Assembly: GCF_018413525.1 (NCBI RefSeq)
Contig: NZ_JAHCDD010000066.1
Span: forward strand, 1 to 34,030
Source: Acidovorax sp. CCYZU-2555
GTDB taxonomy: Bacteria > Pseudomonadota > Gammaproteobacteria > Burkholderiales > Burkholderiaceae_C
Length of the DNA stretch: 34,030 nt
Direction: 5' to 3'
The position numbers and the translations under genes are program-made. Below, in pieces: positions 25,604-33,457 of the stretch (positions within the stretch are counted from its first letter, which is position 1; each line of letters starts with the position of its first letter). The notes under the pieces are model-generated. The model ran no database searches and had not been told where the DNA came from. It saw only the letters and a program-made list of their open reading frames with translations.

Positions 25604-26668
25604 TTAAGGCAGATTTTCGCGAAAGATCACCAACGTTCGCGCGGGATCGACGCCCAGCATCGCATCGCGCTTTTCGCGCAGATTGGTGAAGATGCGCACG
25701 CAGCTCATCATCGCGGCCTGCGGGCTCTGGGTGATGACGGCGTCCATGCTGCCGTCGATCAGCATGGCGCGCGTGTCGGGCGTGAGCCCATGGCCTATGA
25801 ACACCACCTTGTGCTCGCGCCCCATTTCCTTGAGCGCGCGCGCCACGCCGTCGGACGCTCCGCCGATGTTGTAGATGCCGGCCAGGTCGGGATACTGCTC
25901 GAGCAGCGTGCGCGTCTGCGTGTAGTTCTTCTGCGCGTCGTCATGGCCTTCGCGCAGGCCCACGACCTGCAGCGCCGGGAACATCTCTTCGATCACATGC
26001 ATAAAGCCGGCCTCGCGCTCCTCGTGCGCGCTGTAGCTGCGCGAACCCGCAATCAGTGCGACCTTGCCCGCGCGCGCGCCCTGACCTATGAAGCGCCCCA
26101 CCAGATAGCCCGCGGTGCGGCCCGCGGCGCGATTGTCGAGGCCCACATAGGCCGCGCGGCGCGAGCCGGAAAGATCGGAAATCAGCGTGATGGTCGGCAC
26201 GCCCTGGTCGGCCAGCTGGGCGACCGCTTCGCGCACGACCGGATGCTCCAGCGCCATGAAGGCAATGCCGTCACAGCGCTCGCCCAGGCGCAGCAGGCGC
26301 GCGGCCAGCTGCTGCGGGTTGAAGCTCTCGAACTGCTCGTTGCGGCATTTGACGTTGAACGGCGCGAGGTGCTCCTGCGAATAATCGACCGTATCGCCCA
26401 GCATGCGGATGAAGCGGTTGTGCCCGTCGGGCAGCAAAAAGCCCAGGCGCATGGGCGCGGCCGCGAGCGCGGCGTAGAGGCCGGTTTCGGGCAGGTAGTC
26501 GAGTTCGGCCGCGGCCTTGAGCACTTTCTGCGCGGTCGCATCGCGCACGCCCGGACGGCGGTTGAGCACGCGGTCGACGGTCGCGGTCGATACCTTGGCC
26601 GCACGCGCGATATCGGCCACGCGCGCGCGCTGCGATCCGCTTTCCAATCCATCAGGGTCAACCCGCAT
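25604..26668 (-). CDS. LacI-family transcriptional regulator
   Basis: A 354-residue LacI-type regulator. The N-terminal helix-turn-helix with hinge is RVADIARAAKVSTATVDRVLNRRPGVRDATAQKVLKAAAELDYLP (about residues 16-60), followed by a periplasmic-binding-protein-like sensor domain (MRLGFLLPDGHNRFIRMLGDTV, AYVGLDNRAAGRTAGYLVGRFIG, AGIYNIGGASDGVARAL, VFIGHGLTPDTRAML, VITQSPQAAM). The DNQAAG-type motif and the ribose/xylitol-like lobes suggest a sugar or sugar-acid effector. ATG at 26668. It is divergent from the TRAP-VOC-RLP-kinase cluster, with 114 bases between starts that contain repeated operator-like sites, so it most likely controls that cluster and itself. The inducer is unknown. Confidence 0.92.
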   Translation of the reverse strand: MRVDPDGLESGSQRARVADIARAAKVSTATVDRVLNRRPGVRDATAQKVLKAAAELDYLPETGLYAALAAAPMRLGFLLPDGHNRFIRMLGDTVDYSQEHLAPFNVKCRNEQFESFNPQQLAARLLRLGERCDGIAFMALEHPVVREAVAQLADQGVPTITLISDLSGSRRAAYVGLDNRAAGRTAGYLVGRFIGQGARAGKVALIAGSRSYSAHEEREAGFMHVIEEMFPALQVVGLREGHDDAQKNYTQTRTLLEQYPDLAGIYNIGGASDGVARALKEMGREHKVVFIGHGLTPDTRAMLIDGSMDAVITQSPQAAMMSCVRIFTNLREKRDAMLGVDPARTLVIFRENLP

Positions 26669-26670
26669 AC

Positions 26671-26764
26671 ATCAAAACCCATCATTTTTATGATTTGACG
26701 CCTCGCCGCTCAACACCTATCGTTGCGTGGCTTTCATCTAATGATGCATCAAAACGCATCAAAA
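26671..26764. promoter_or_regulatory. Divergent control region: promoter and duplicated operator for the LacI-type regulator
   Basis: A 14-base element occurs twice, ATCAAAACCCATCA (26671-26684) and ATCAAAACGCATCA (26748-26761), differing at one base. Overlapping dyads are ATCAT-TTTT-ATGAT (26681-26694) and the perfect palindrome TGATGCATCA (26742-26751). GCATCAAAA repeats at 26746 and 26756. Between the sites lies a plus-strand promoter, -35 TTGACG (26695-26700), 17-base spacer, -10 TATCGT (26718-26723). One operator abuts the -35 and the LacI start; the other is in the early transcript of the cluster. Confidence 0.6.
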
Positions 26765-26782
26765 ATAAAACTGGAGACAACC

Positions 26783-27811
26783 ATGGCCGAAGTCACCCGC
26801 CGCAGCGTTCTGCGCAGCCTGTCCGCCGTTCCCGCCGCATCCATCGCCACTGGCATGGCCGGCTTTCCGCTGGTCGCGCGCGCCGCGGAGTTCTCGTACA
26901 AGTACGGCAACAACCTGCCGGTGACCCACCCGCTCAACATTCGCGCGCAGGAAGCGGCCGACCGCATCCTCAAGGAGACCAAGGGCCGGGTCGAGATCAA
27001 GATCTTCCCGAACAACCAGCTCGGCGGCGACACCGACATGCTGGCCCAGGTGCGCTCGGGCGGCATCGAGTTCTTCACGCCCTCGGCGCTGGTGATCGCC
27101 ACGCTGGTGCCGGTCGCGGCGATCAATGCCACGGGCTTTGCGTTCTCCGACTACAACCAGGTCTGGTCGGCGATGGACGGCAAGCTCGGCGCGCATGTGC
27201 GCGCGGCCATAGGCAAGATGCGGCTGTATGCGTTCGACAAGATGTGGGACAACGGTTTCCGCCAGACCACCAGCAGCAAGGCGCCTGTCGCCAGCGCCAA
27301 GGACCTCGACGGCCTCAAGATCCGCGTGCCCGTGAGCCCGCTGTCGATCTCGATGTTCAAGGGCCTGGGCGCCGCGCCCGCGAGCCTGCAGTTCAGCGAG
27401 GTCTATTCGTCGCTGCAGACAAAAATCGTCGACGCCCAGGAAAACCCGCTGCCCATCATCCAGGTCGCCAAGCTCTACGAAGTGCAGAAGTTCGCTTCGC
27501 TGACCAACCACATCTGGGACGGCTACTGGTTCATCGCCAACGGCCGCGCCTGGGACCGGCTGCCGCCCGACCTCAAGACCATCGTCGCCGCGGCGATCAA
27601 TGACGCGGGCATGCAGCAGCGCGAAGACATCAAGAAGCTCAACGATTCGGTGATCGCCGACCTGCAGGCCAAGGGGCTGCAGATCAACCGCCCATCGGCC
27701 GACAGCTTCCGCGCCAAGCTGCGCGAATCGGGTTTCTACGCCGAGTGGAAAGGCCGCTTCGGCAACGAAGCCTGGGGCCTGCTGGAACAGACCGTCGGCA
27801 AGCTCGCCTGA
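26783..27811 (+). CDS. TRAP transporter substrate-binding protein (DctP family)
   Basis: A 342-residue periplasmic binding protein of TRAP transporters. The signal region begins MAEVTRRSVLRSLSAVPAA and ends near ARAAE (about 36); the twin arginine suggests Tat export, as is common for this family. DctP blocks are seen: YGNNLPVTHPLNIRAQEAADRI, FPNNQLGGDTDMLAQVRSGGIEF, DLDGLKIRVPVSP with the conserved substrate-binding arginine R181, and VDAQENPLPIIQ. It captures an organic acid (a sugar acid is inferred from the neighbours) and hands it to the membrane component. The ATG at 26783 with GGAG six bases upstream was chosen over an in-frame start at 26723 that would remove the leader and the second operator. 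First gene of the cluster. Confidence 0.92.
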   Translation: MAEVTRRSVLRSLSAVPAASIATGMAGFPLVARAAEFSYKYGNNLPVTHPLNIRAQEAADRILKETKGRVEIKIFPNNQLGGDTDMLAQVRSGGIEFFTPSALVIATLVPVAAINATGFAFSDYNQVWSAMDGKLGAHVRAAIGKMRLYAFDKMWDNGFRQTTSSKAPVASAKDLDGLKIRVPVSPLSISMFKGLGAAPASLQFSEVYSSLQTKIVDAQENPLPIIQVAKLYEVQKFASLTNHIWDGYWFIANGRAWDRLPPDLKTIVAAAINDAGMQQREDIKKLNDSVIADLQAKGLQINRPSADSFRAKLRESGFYAEWKGRFGNEAWGLLEQTVGKLA

Positions 27812-27910
27812 CCTGCGCGGGAGGCAGGCCTCCCGCTGACCACCACCATCCGATTGCCATGCCCGCGCCTGCGCGCGCGGCTCGCCCCTGCCCCGAAGAA
27901 AGTACCCGTC

Positions 27911-29797
27911 ATGTCCCTCGCCCCCGCCCCAGACCCGCACGCGAGTCCAGCGCCGCCGGCCAATCCGTTCAGCGCACTGGCCGGCCGCATAGACCTGCGC
28001 CTGGGCGCCGTGGTTGAAGCCATTGCCGCGGCCATCGTTCTGGCGGAAATCGTGATCCTGTTCGCGGGCGTGGTCGCGCGCTACGTGCTGCATGCGCCGC
28101 TGGTCTGGTCGGACGAACTGGCCTCGATCTTTTTCCTCTGGCTGTCGATGCTGGGCGCGGTCGTGGCGCTGCGCCGCGGCGAGCACATGCGCATGACGGC
28201 GCTGGTCAGCAAGGTCAGCCCGCAGACGCGCGGCCTGCTCGAAGCGCTGGCGATTTCCGCCTCGCTGGCATTTCTGGTGATGGTCATGCATCCGGCCTAC
28301 GAATACGCCGACGAGGAGTCATTCATCGTCACGCCGGCGCTCGAAATCAGCAACGCCTGGCGTGCATCAGCAATTCCCGTGGGCGTGGGCCTGATGGCGA
28401 TCTTTGCCGTGCTGCGCCTGCTGCGGCTTTGCACCTTGCGCCAAATCGCCATCACCGTCGCCGCGACGGCCGCGATCATCCTGGCGTTCTGGCTGGCACA
28501 GCCGCTGTTCGCGACACTGGGCAAGCTCAATCTGGTGGTGTTCTTTCTGATCGTCGTCGCGGTCACGGTGTTCTCGGGCGTGCCGATTGCGTTCTGCTTC
28601 GCGCTCGCGACCTTTGGCTACCTCGCGCTGACCACGCATACGCCCATGGTGGTGATGGTGGGCCGCATGGACGAAGGCATGTCGCACCTGATCATGCTGG
28701 CCGTGCCGCTGTTCATTTTCCTCGGCGCGCTGATCGAGATGACGGGCATGGCCAAGGCCATGATCCAGTTCCTCGCCAGCCTGCTGGGCCATGTGCGCGG
28801 CGGGCTGAGCTATGTGCTGATCGGCGCGATGTATCTGGTGTCGGGCATCTCGGGCTCGAAGATCGCCGACATGGCGGCGATCGCGCCCGTGCTGTTTCCC
28901 GAAATGAAAAAGCGCGGCGCCAAGCCCGGCGACCTGGTGGCGCTGCTGTCGGCCACGGGCGCGCAGACCGAAACCATTCCGCCGTCGATCGTGCTGATCA
29001 CCATAGGCTCGGTCACGGGCGTGTCCATCGCCGCGCTGTTCACCGGCGGCATGCTGCCCGCGCTGGTGCTGGGCCTGTGCCTGTGCACCGTGGTCTGGTG
29101 GCGCTACCGCAAGGAAGACCTGAGCGGCGTGACGCGCTACAGCAAGGGCCAGATCGGCAAGTTCTTCATCATTGCGCTGCCGGCCATCGCCCTGCCCTTT
29201 GTGATCCGCGCGGCCGTGGTCGAAGGCGTGGCCACGGCCACCGAAGTCTCGACCATTGGCGTGGTGTATTCGGTGATCGCCGGCCTGCTGGTCTACCGCC
29301 AGTTCGACTGGCGCCGCCTCAAGCCCATGCTGATCGAGACCGCCTCGCTGTCGGGCGCGATCATGTTCATCGTCGGCTGCGCCACGGCCATGGCCTGGGG
29401 CCTGACCCAGTCGGGCTTTTCCACCGACCTGGCGCAGATGATGGCCGACATTCCGGGCGGCGCCTATGGCTTCCTGGCGATCTCCATCGTCGCCTTCATC
29501 GTGCTGGGCTGCGTGCTCGAAGGCATTCCGGCCATCGTGCTGTTCGGCCCCCTGCTGTTCCCCATCGCCGTGCAGGCCGGCGTGCACCCGGTGCACTACG
29601 CCATGGTCGTGATCTTCGCCATGGGCATAGGCCTGTTCGCACCGCCTATCGGCGTGGGCTACTACGGCGCCTGCGCGATCAGCAAGGTCGACCCCAACGA
29701 AGGCATGAAATACATAGGCGGCTACATGGCCGCGCTGCTGGTCGGCCTGGTGCTGGTCGCGGCGATTCCCTGGATCTCCACGGGCTTCCTGAAATAA
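27911..29797 (+). CDS. TRAP transporter fused membrane protein (DctQ-DctM fusion)
   Basis: A 628-residue fusion of the small and large TRAP membrane subunits. Residues about 30-185 are the DctQ part (four helices; VVARYVLHAPLVWSDELASIFFLWLSMLGAVVALRRGEHMRM is diagnostic). Then a linking helix leads into the DctM part (about 210-628, some twelve helices) with VPIAFCFALATFGYLAL, AVPLFIFLGALIEMTGMAKAM, SGISGSKIADMAAIAPVLFPEMKKRG and APPIGVGYYGACAIS. Import is sodium-coupled in characterised members. ATG at 27911 was preferred to a TTG at 27854. It begins 99 bases after dctP; that gap holds no clear terminator, so it should be cotranscribed. The Q-M fusion is common (SiaQM type). Confidence 0.92.
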   Translation: MSLAPAPDPHASPAPPANPFSALAGRIDLRLGAVVEAIAAAIVLAEIVILFAGVVARYVLHAPLVWSDELASIFFLWLSMLGAVVALRRGEHMRMTALVSKVSPQTRGLLEALAISASLAFLVMVMHPAYEYADEESFIVTPALEISNAWRASAIPVGVGLMAIFAVLRLLRLCTLRQIAITVAATAAIILAFWLAQPLFATLGKLNLVVFFLIVVAVTVFSGVPIAFCFALATFGYLALTTHTPMVVMVGRMDEGMSHLIMLAVPLFIFLGALIEMTGMAKAMIQFLASLLGHVRGGLSYVLIGAMYLVSGISGSKIADMAAIAPVLFPEMKKRGAKPGDLVALLSATGAQTETIPPSIVLITIGSVTGVSIAALFTGGMLPALVLGLCLCTVVWWRYRKEDLSGVTRYSKGQIGKFFIIALPAIALPFVIRAAVVEGVATATEVSTIGVVYSVIAGLLVYRQFDWRRLKPMLIETASLSGAIMFIVGCATAMAWGLTQSGFSTDLAQMMADIPGGAYGFLAISIVAFIVLGCVLEGIPAIVLFGPLLFPIAVQAGVHPVHYAMVVIFAMGIGLFAPPIGVGYYGACAISKVDPNEGMKYIGGYMAALLVGLVLVAAIPWISTGFLK

Positions 29798-29858
29798 GCG
29801 CCGCGCGCCGCAAGCACCGCACTTCCCTCTTCCTCTCATCCATTACACGGAAAAACAC

Positions 29859-30401
29859 ATGAGCCGCCATTTCGGAGAAATTCGCCAGCTGGGCTACGTC
29901 GTGCACGACATCGAAGCTGCCATGGAATATTGGAGCAAGACCCTGGGCGTAGGCCCCTGGTTCTACAACCCCAAGGTGCCGATCGAGAACTACCGCTACA
30001 ACGGCGAGGCCTACGCGCCGCACAACTCTGTGGCACTCGCCAACTCGGGTTTTGTGCAGGTCGAGCTGATACAGACGCGCAACGACGTGCCGTCGATGTA
30101 CCGCGACTTCCTGCAGGCCGGGCGCACGGGGCTGCAGCATGTCGCCTACTGGACCAGCAACTACGATGCCGACCTCGAGCGCCTGCTGCAGCAGGGCTTC
30201 AAGCCCGTGATGAGCGGCGAAGTCGGCCAGAACGGCCGCTTCATCTACTTCGACACCGAGTACCACCCCGGCACCGTGATCGAGCTGTCCGAAGTCGCCG
30301 GGCCCAAGGGAAAGATGTTCGACATGATTCGCGCCGCGTCCGAAACCTGGGACGGCGTCACCGACCCCGTTCGCCCGTTCCCCGACCTGAGCAAACTCTG
30401 A
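29859..30401 (+). CDS. VOC-family (glyoxalase-like) metalloprotein
   Basis: A 180-residue protein with the two beta-alpha-beta-beta-beta modules of the vicinal oxygen chelate fold: IRQLGYVVHDIEAAMEYWSKTLGVGPW (module 1) and GLQHVAYWTSNYDADLERLLQQGF (module 2). The four positions that bind metal are Q10, E69, H94 and E142, the same Gln-Glu-His-Glu set as human glyoxalase I, so a metal site is likely. VOC enzymes isomerise, epimerise or cleave C-C bonds next to carbonyls. It lies between the TRAP permease (61 bases) and the RuBisCO-like gene (12 bases), which suggests a step on the imported acid, for instance isomerisation of a keto acid, rather than methylglyoxal removal. The reaction is not known. 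Confidence 0.85.
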   Translation: MSRHFGEIRQLGYVVHDIEAAMEYWSKTLGVGPWFYNPKVPIENYRYNGEAYAPHNSVALANSGFVQVELIQTRNDVPSMYRDFLQAGRTGLQHVAYWTSNYDADLERLLQQGFKPVMSGEVGQNGRFIYFDTEYHPGTVIELSEVAGPKGKMFDMIRAASETWDGVTDPVRPFPDLSKL

Positions 30402-30413
30402 GCCCGTTGCCCC

Positions 30414-31679
30414 ATGACTGTCGATCGCTTCGAAGCCACCTACCTGATTGAAACGCCCCTGGCGCCTGCCCTCGTCGCCGAAGTGATGGCCGGCGAACAG
30501 TCGTGCGGCACCTTTACCCGCGTCGAGGGCGAGACCGATGCGCTGCGCCGGCGCGCACGCGCCACGGTCGAGTCCATAGACGAACTCGAATCCGTGGACG
30601 CGCCCAGCCTGCCCAATGCGCTGCTCGAGCGCCAGGGCCATAACGGCCCCTGGCGGCGCGCGCGCGTGCGCATCTCGTTTCCGGTCGCCAATGTCGGCGC
30701 CAACCTGCCCACGCTCGCGGCCACCGTTTCGGGCAACCTCTACGATCTGGGCGAAGCCAGCGGCCTGCGGCTCGAAAGCCTGCAATTGCCTTCAAGCTAC
30801 CGCGCGCAGTTCGCTCTGCCCCAGGTCGGCATTGCGGGCACGCGCCGGCTGACCGGTATTGCCAGCGGCGCGCTGGTGGGCACCATTCTCAAGCCCAATG
30901 TCGGCTTCTCGCCCGAACAGACCGCCGAACTCGTGGCGCGCCTGTGCGCGGCCGGCGTCGACTTCATCAAGGATGATGAAGTCTGCGCCGACCCCGCCCA
31001 TGCACCGCTGGCCCAGCGCATTCCGGCCGTGATGGCGGCCGTACGCGCCCACCAGGACCGCACCGGCAAGCATGTGATGGTGGCGTTCAACATCACCGAC
31101 GAAACCGACGCGATGAAGCGCCATGCCGACCTGATAGAGCGCGAAGGCGGCAGTTGCGCGATGGCCAGCCTCAACTGGTGCGGCTACTCGGCGCTGCAGA
31201 CGCTGCGCCGCCACACGGGCCTCACGCTGCACGGCCACCGCAATGGCTACGGCGCGCTGTCGCGCCATCCGCTGCTGGGCATGTCGTTCCAGGCCTACCA
31301 GACGCTGTGGCGGCTCGCGGGCGTGGACCACATGCATGTGCATGGCCTGCAGGGCAAATTCTCCCAGCCCGACGAAGAAGTCATTGCCTCGGCCCAGGAT
31401 TGCTATACGCCGCTGACGCCGGAGATCGAAGACCGGGTCATGCCGGCGTTTTCGTCCGGCCAATGGGCCGGCACCGTGCCTGCTACCTGGGCCGCGGTGC
31501 AAAGCGACGATCTGCTGTTCATGTCGGGCGGCGGCATTCTGGCCCATCCGGGCGGCCCGGCCGCGGGCGTGGCCAGCATTCGCCAGGCCTGGGCCGCGGC
31601 CCGCGAAGGCCTGCCGCTGGTCGAGTACGCGCGCCAGGCGCCCGAACTCGCGGCAGCGCTGGCCTTCTTCGGCAAGTGA
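30414..31679 (+). CDS. RuBisCO-like protein (form IV RLP), probable acid-sugar phosphate decarboxylase or hydrolase
   Basis: A 421-residue RuBisCO large-chain homologue. Equivalents of the RuBisCO active site, aligned by eye: E28 (E60), T33 (T65), N108 (N123), K160 (K175, base), N162 (in place of K177), K186-D187-D188-E189 (carbamate and Mg2+ motif KDDE), H275-R276 (H294-R295), H308 (H327), K315 in loop 6 (K334), S347 or S348 (S379) and the phosphate loop SGGGILAHPGG at 371-381. So Mg2+ binding, enolisation and phosphate binding look intact, but the K177N change argues against CO2 fixation. Known relatives next to DUF1537 kinases are OiaX and OiaT of D-apionate catabolism, acting on 3-oxo-isoapionate 4-phosphate. 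The kinase gene starts seven bases downstream. The exact substrate is inferred, not shown. Confidence 0.9.
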   Translation: MTVDRFEATYLIETPLAPALVAEVMAGEQSCGTFTRVEGETDALRRRARATVESIDELESVDAPSLPNALLERQGHNGPWRRARVRISFPVANVGANLPTLAATVSGNLYDLGEASGLRLESLQLPSSYRAQFALPQVGIAGTRRLTGIASGALVGTILKPNVGFSPEQTAELVARLCAAGVDFIKDDEVCADPAHAPLAQRIPAVMAAVRAHQDRTGKHVMVAFNITDETDAMKRHADLIEREGGSCAMASLNWCGYSALQTLRRHTGLTLHGHRNGYGALSRHPLLGMSFQAYQTLWRLAGVDHMHVHGLQGKFSQPDEEVIASAQDCYTPLTPEIEDRVMPAFSSGQWAGTVPATWAAVQSDDLLFMSGGGILAHPGGPAAGVASIRQAWAAAREGLPLVEYARQAPELAAALAFFGK

Positions 31680-31686
31680 TGCGGCG

Positions 31687-32985
31687 ATGCCATCCATGTT
31701 GAAGATCGCCTATTACGGCGACGATTTCACCGGCGCCACCGATACGCTGGCCACGGCCGCGCGCGCCGGTCTGCGCACGCTGCTGTTTCTGGGCCTGCCC
31801 AGTCCCGCCCAGCTCGAACGCGCCGGCCCGCTCGACTGCCTGGGCATCGCGGGCGCGGCGCGCGCGATGACGCCCGCCGAGATGCAGAGCGAACTCGAGC
31901 CCGTGGGCCGGCTGTTCGCGCAGCTGGGCGCGCCGGTGATGCATTACAAGACCTGTTCGACCTTCGACAGCGCTGCGCATATCGGCAGCATTGGCACGGC
32001 GATACGCGTATTGCAGCCGCATGCGGGCAATGCTTTCGTGCCCATCGTCGGCGGCCAGCCCAATCTGCGCCGCTATTGCGTGTTCGGCAACCTGTTTGCC
32101 AGCGCCGGCGCGGCCATGCACCGTATAGACCGGCATCCGACCATGCGCCGGCATCCGGTCACGCCCATGCATGAAGCCGATCTGCGGCTGCATTTCGCAC
32201 AGCAAGGCTTGCAGCTTGCGTCGCTCGATTACACCGACTACGCGCAAGCCGAGTCAGAACTCGATCAGCAGCTTTGTGCCGTCATTGCGCAGCAACCTGA
32301 CGCCGTCTTGCTCGATATCGCGCGAACGGATGATCTCGTCACCGTCGGCCGGCTGATCTGGCAGCATGCGCGGCAACAGCCGCTGCTGGCCGCAGGCCCA
32401 AGCAGCGTGGTGCAGGCGCTGGCCGCGCACTGGCAAGGACCGGCGCCTGCTGTCAGCGCCGCCATAGCACCAGCCGTTGACCCGGTGCTGGTGCTCGCAG
32501 GCAGCCTGTCGCCGATGACAGCACGCCAGGTCAAAGCCGCGAGCTCTTACGAACATCTTTTGCTGGATGCGCCGCGCCTGGCGAACGACGCGGCTTATCG
32601 TACGCAAATGGCACAGCACATCGCGACCAGGCTGAAGCGAAAGGTCAACATGCTGGCCTGCACCTCCAGTGGCGGCGAAATCGCTGCAACCGACGCGCCC
32701 ACCAATGCACGCGCGCTGGCCATGGCCTGCGGCGAATTGCTCGCGCAAGTGCTCAAATGGGCGCCCATCAAGCGCCTGGGCGTCGCCGGCGGCGATACAT
32801 CGAGCCATGCGGTCCAGGCGCTTGACGCATGGGGCCTGTCCTATCAGGCGCAATTGGCGCCCGGTGTGGCGCTGTGCCGCCTTCACAGCGATGATCCGGC
32901 GCTCGACGGGCTGGAGATCATGCTCAAGGGCGGGCAGATGGGCAGTGAAACGCTGTTCGAGCAACTGCTTTCGGGCAATTGCTGA
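31687..32985 (+). CDS. Four-carbon acid sugar kinase family protein (DUF1537; OtnK/DtnK/OiaK group)
   Basis: A 432-residue kinase of the family phosphorylating tetronates and other short acidic sugars with ATP. N-terminal motif YYGDDFTGATD (residues 9-19) binds substrate; the C-terminal nucleotide-binding domain has VAGGDTSSHAVQAL and LKGGQMGSETLFEQLL, the usual family ending, and CTSSGGE as a further loop. The N-terminal Met at 31687 and an alternative ATG at 31696 are both possible; no strong Shine-Dalgarno is present. It follows the RuBisCO-like gene by seven bases, so the two are coupled: the kinase would make the phosphorylated beta-keto acid that the RLP then decarboxylates or hydrolyses, as OiaK does for OiaX/OiaT. 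Last gene of the cluster; a terminator follows 31 bases downstream. Confidence 0.9.
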   Translation: MPSMLKIAYYGDDFTGATDTLATAARAGLRTLLFLGLPSPAQLERAGPLDCLGIAGAARAMTPAEMQSELEPVGRLFAQLGAPVMHYKTCSTFDSAAHIGSIGTAIRVLQPHAGNAFVPIVGGQPNLRRYCVFGNLFASAGAAMHRIDRHPTMRRHPVTPMHEADLRLHFAQQGLQLASLDYTDYAQAESELDQQLCAVIAQQPDAVLLDIARTDDLVTVGRLIWQHARQQPLLAAGPSSVVQALAAHWQGPAPAVSAAIAPAVDPVLVLAGSLSPMTARQVKAASSYEHLLLDAPRLANDAAYRTQMAQHIATRLKRKVNMLACTSSGGEIAATDAPTNARALAMACGELLAQVLKWAPIKRLGVAGGDTSSHAVQALDAWGLSYQAQLAPGVALCRLHSDDPALDGLEIMLKGGQMGSETLFEQLLSGNC

Positions 32986-33016
32986 AACGCTGCTGCACAA
33001 AACCGCTGGGACAACG

Positions 33017-33050
33017 AAAAAAGGCACTGTGCAGAGCACAGTGCCTTTTT
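33017..33050. terminator. Bidirectional intrinsic terminator between kinase gene and tRNA array
   Basis: GGCACTGTG (33023-33031), loop CAGAG, CACAGTGCC (33037-33045), flanked by AAAAAA on the left and TTTTT on the right. It ends the plus-strand kinase cluster and, read on the minus strand, the tRNA array, with T-runs on both sides. Confidence 0.92.
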
Positions 33051-33091
33051 CGTAATCAGCCGAATCGACATCAATGTCAATTCACAGACTA

Positions 33092-33168
33092 TGGCGGAGT
33101 GGACGGGACTCGAACCCGCGACCCCCGGCGTGACAGGCCGGTATTCTAACCAACTGAACTACCACTCC
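33092..33168 (-). tRNA. tRNA-Asp (GTC), copy 1
   Basis: The minus strand gives a 77-base cloverleaf with encoded CCA. Acceptor stem GGAGTGG pairs with CCACTCC, discriminator G; T-arm GCGGGTTCGAGTCCCGT; anticodon loop CCTGTCACG with GTC. It is identical to the two other Asp copies in the window. Last tRNA of the array, followed by a terminator at 33017-33050. Confidence 0.97.
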
Positions 33169-33218
33169 TGGTAGATAAGCTTTTTGCCTGTATTCGATAC
33201 AGGCCAAGCGCTATGACT

Positions 33219-33294
33219 TGGCGACCCTACGGGGATTCGAACCCCGGTACTCACCGTGAAAGGGTGATGTCCTAGGCCTCTAGACGATAGGGTC
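33219..33294 (-). tRNA. tRNA-Glu (TTC), copy 1
   Basis: A 76-base minus-strand cloverleaf with CCA. Acceptor GACCCTA... pairs with ...TAGGGTC; anticodon loop CCTTTCACG with TTC; T-arm CGGGGTTCGAATCCCCG. Between it and tRNA-Asp copy 1 a hairpin GCCTGTAT-TCG-ATACAGGC (33186-33204) may guide processing of the precursor. Confidence 0.97.
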
Positions 33295-33382
33295 AAAACC
33301 TGGGAACTTGCGTTCTCTCATCTGCGGGGAAAGCCATCAAAACGATGAACTGGCGCTTCCCCAACGGCACCGTATACCTTAC

Positions 33383-33417
33383 AAAAAAAGGCACTGCGCA
33401 AAACACAGTGCCTTTTT
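33383..33417 (-). terminator. Internal intrinsic terminator inside the tRNA array
   Basis: CAGTGCC (33406-33412) and GGCACTG (33390-33396) form a stem with, on the minus strand, seven T residues following (complement of 33383-33389). It is a near copy of the terminator at 33017-33050 and sits between tRNA-Asp copy 2 and tRNA-Glu copy 1, so it may separate the last pair from the rest of the array. Confidence 0.8.
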
Positions 33418-33457
33418 GCAATCGACTCAATCAACGCAAGCGTCAATTCACAAACTA

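Noticed and set aside
30414-31679. True carbon-fixing RuBisCO (form I to III)
   Set aside because: K177 is replaced by Asn, W66 by Phe, the chain is short, there is no small subunit or phosphoribulokinase, and the neighbours are TRAP and kinase genes.
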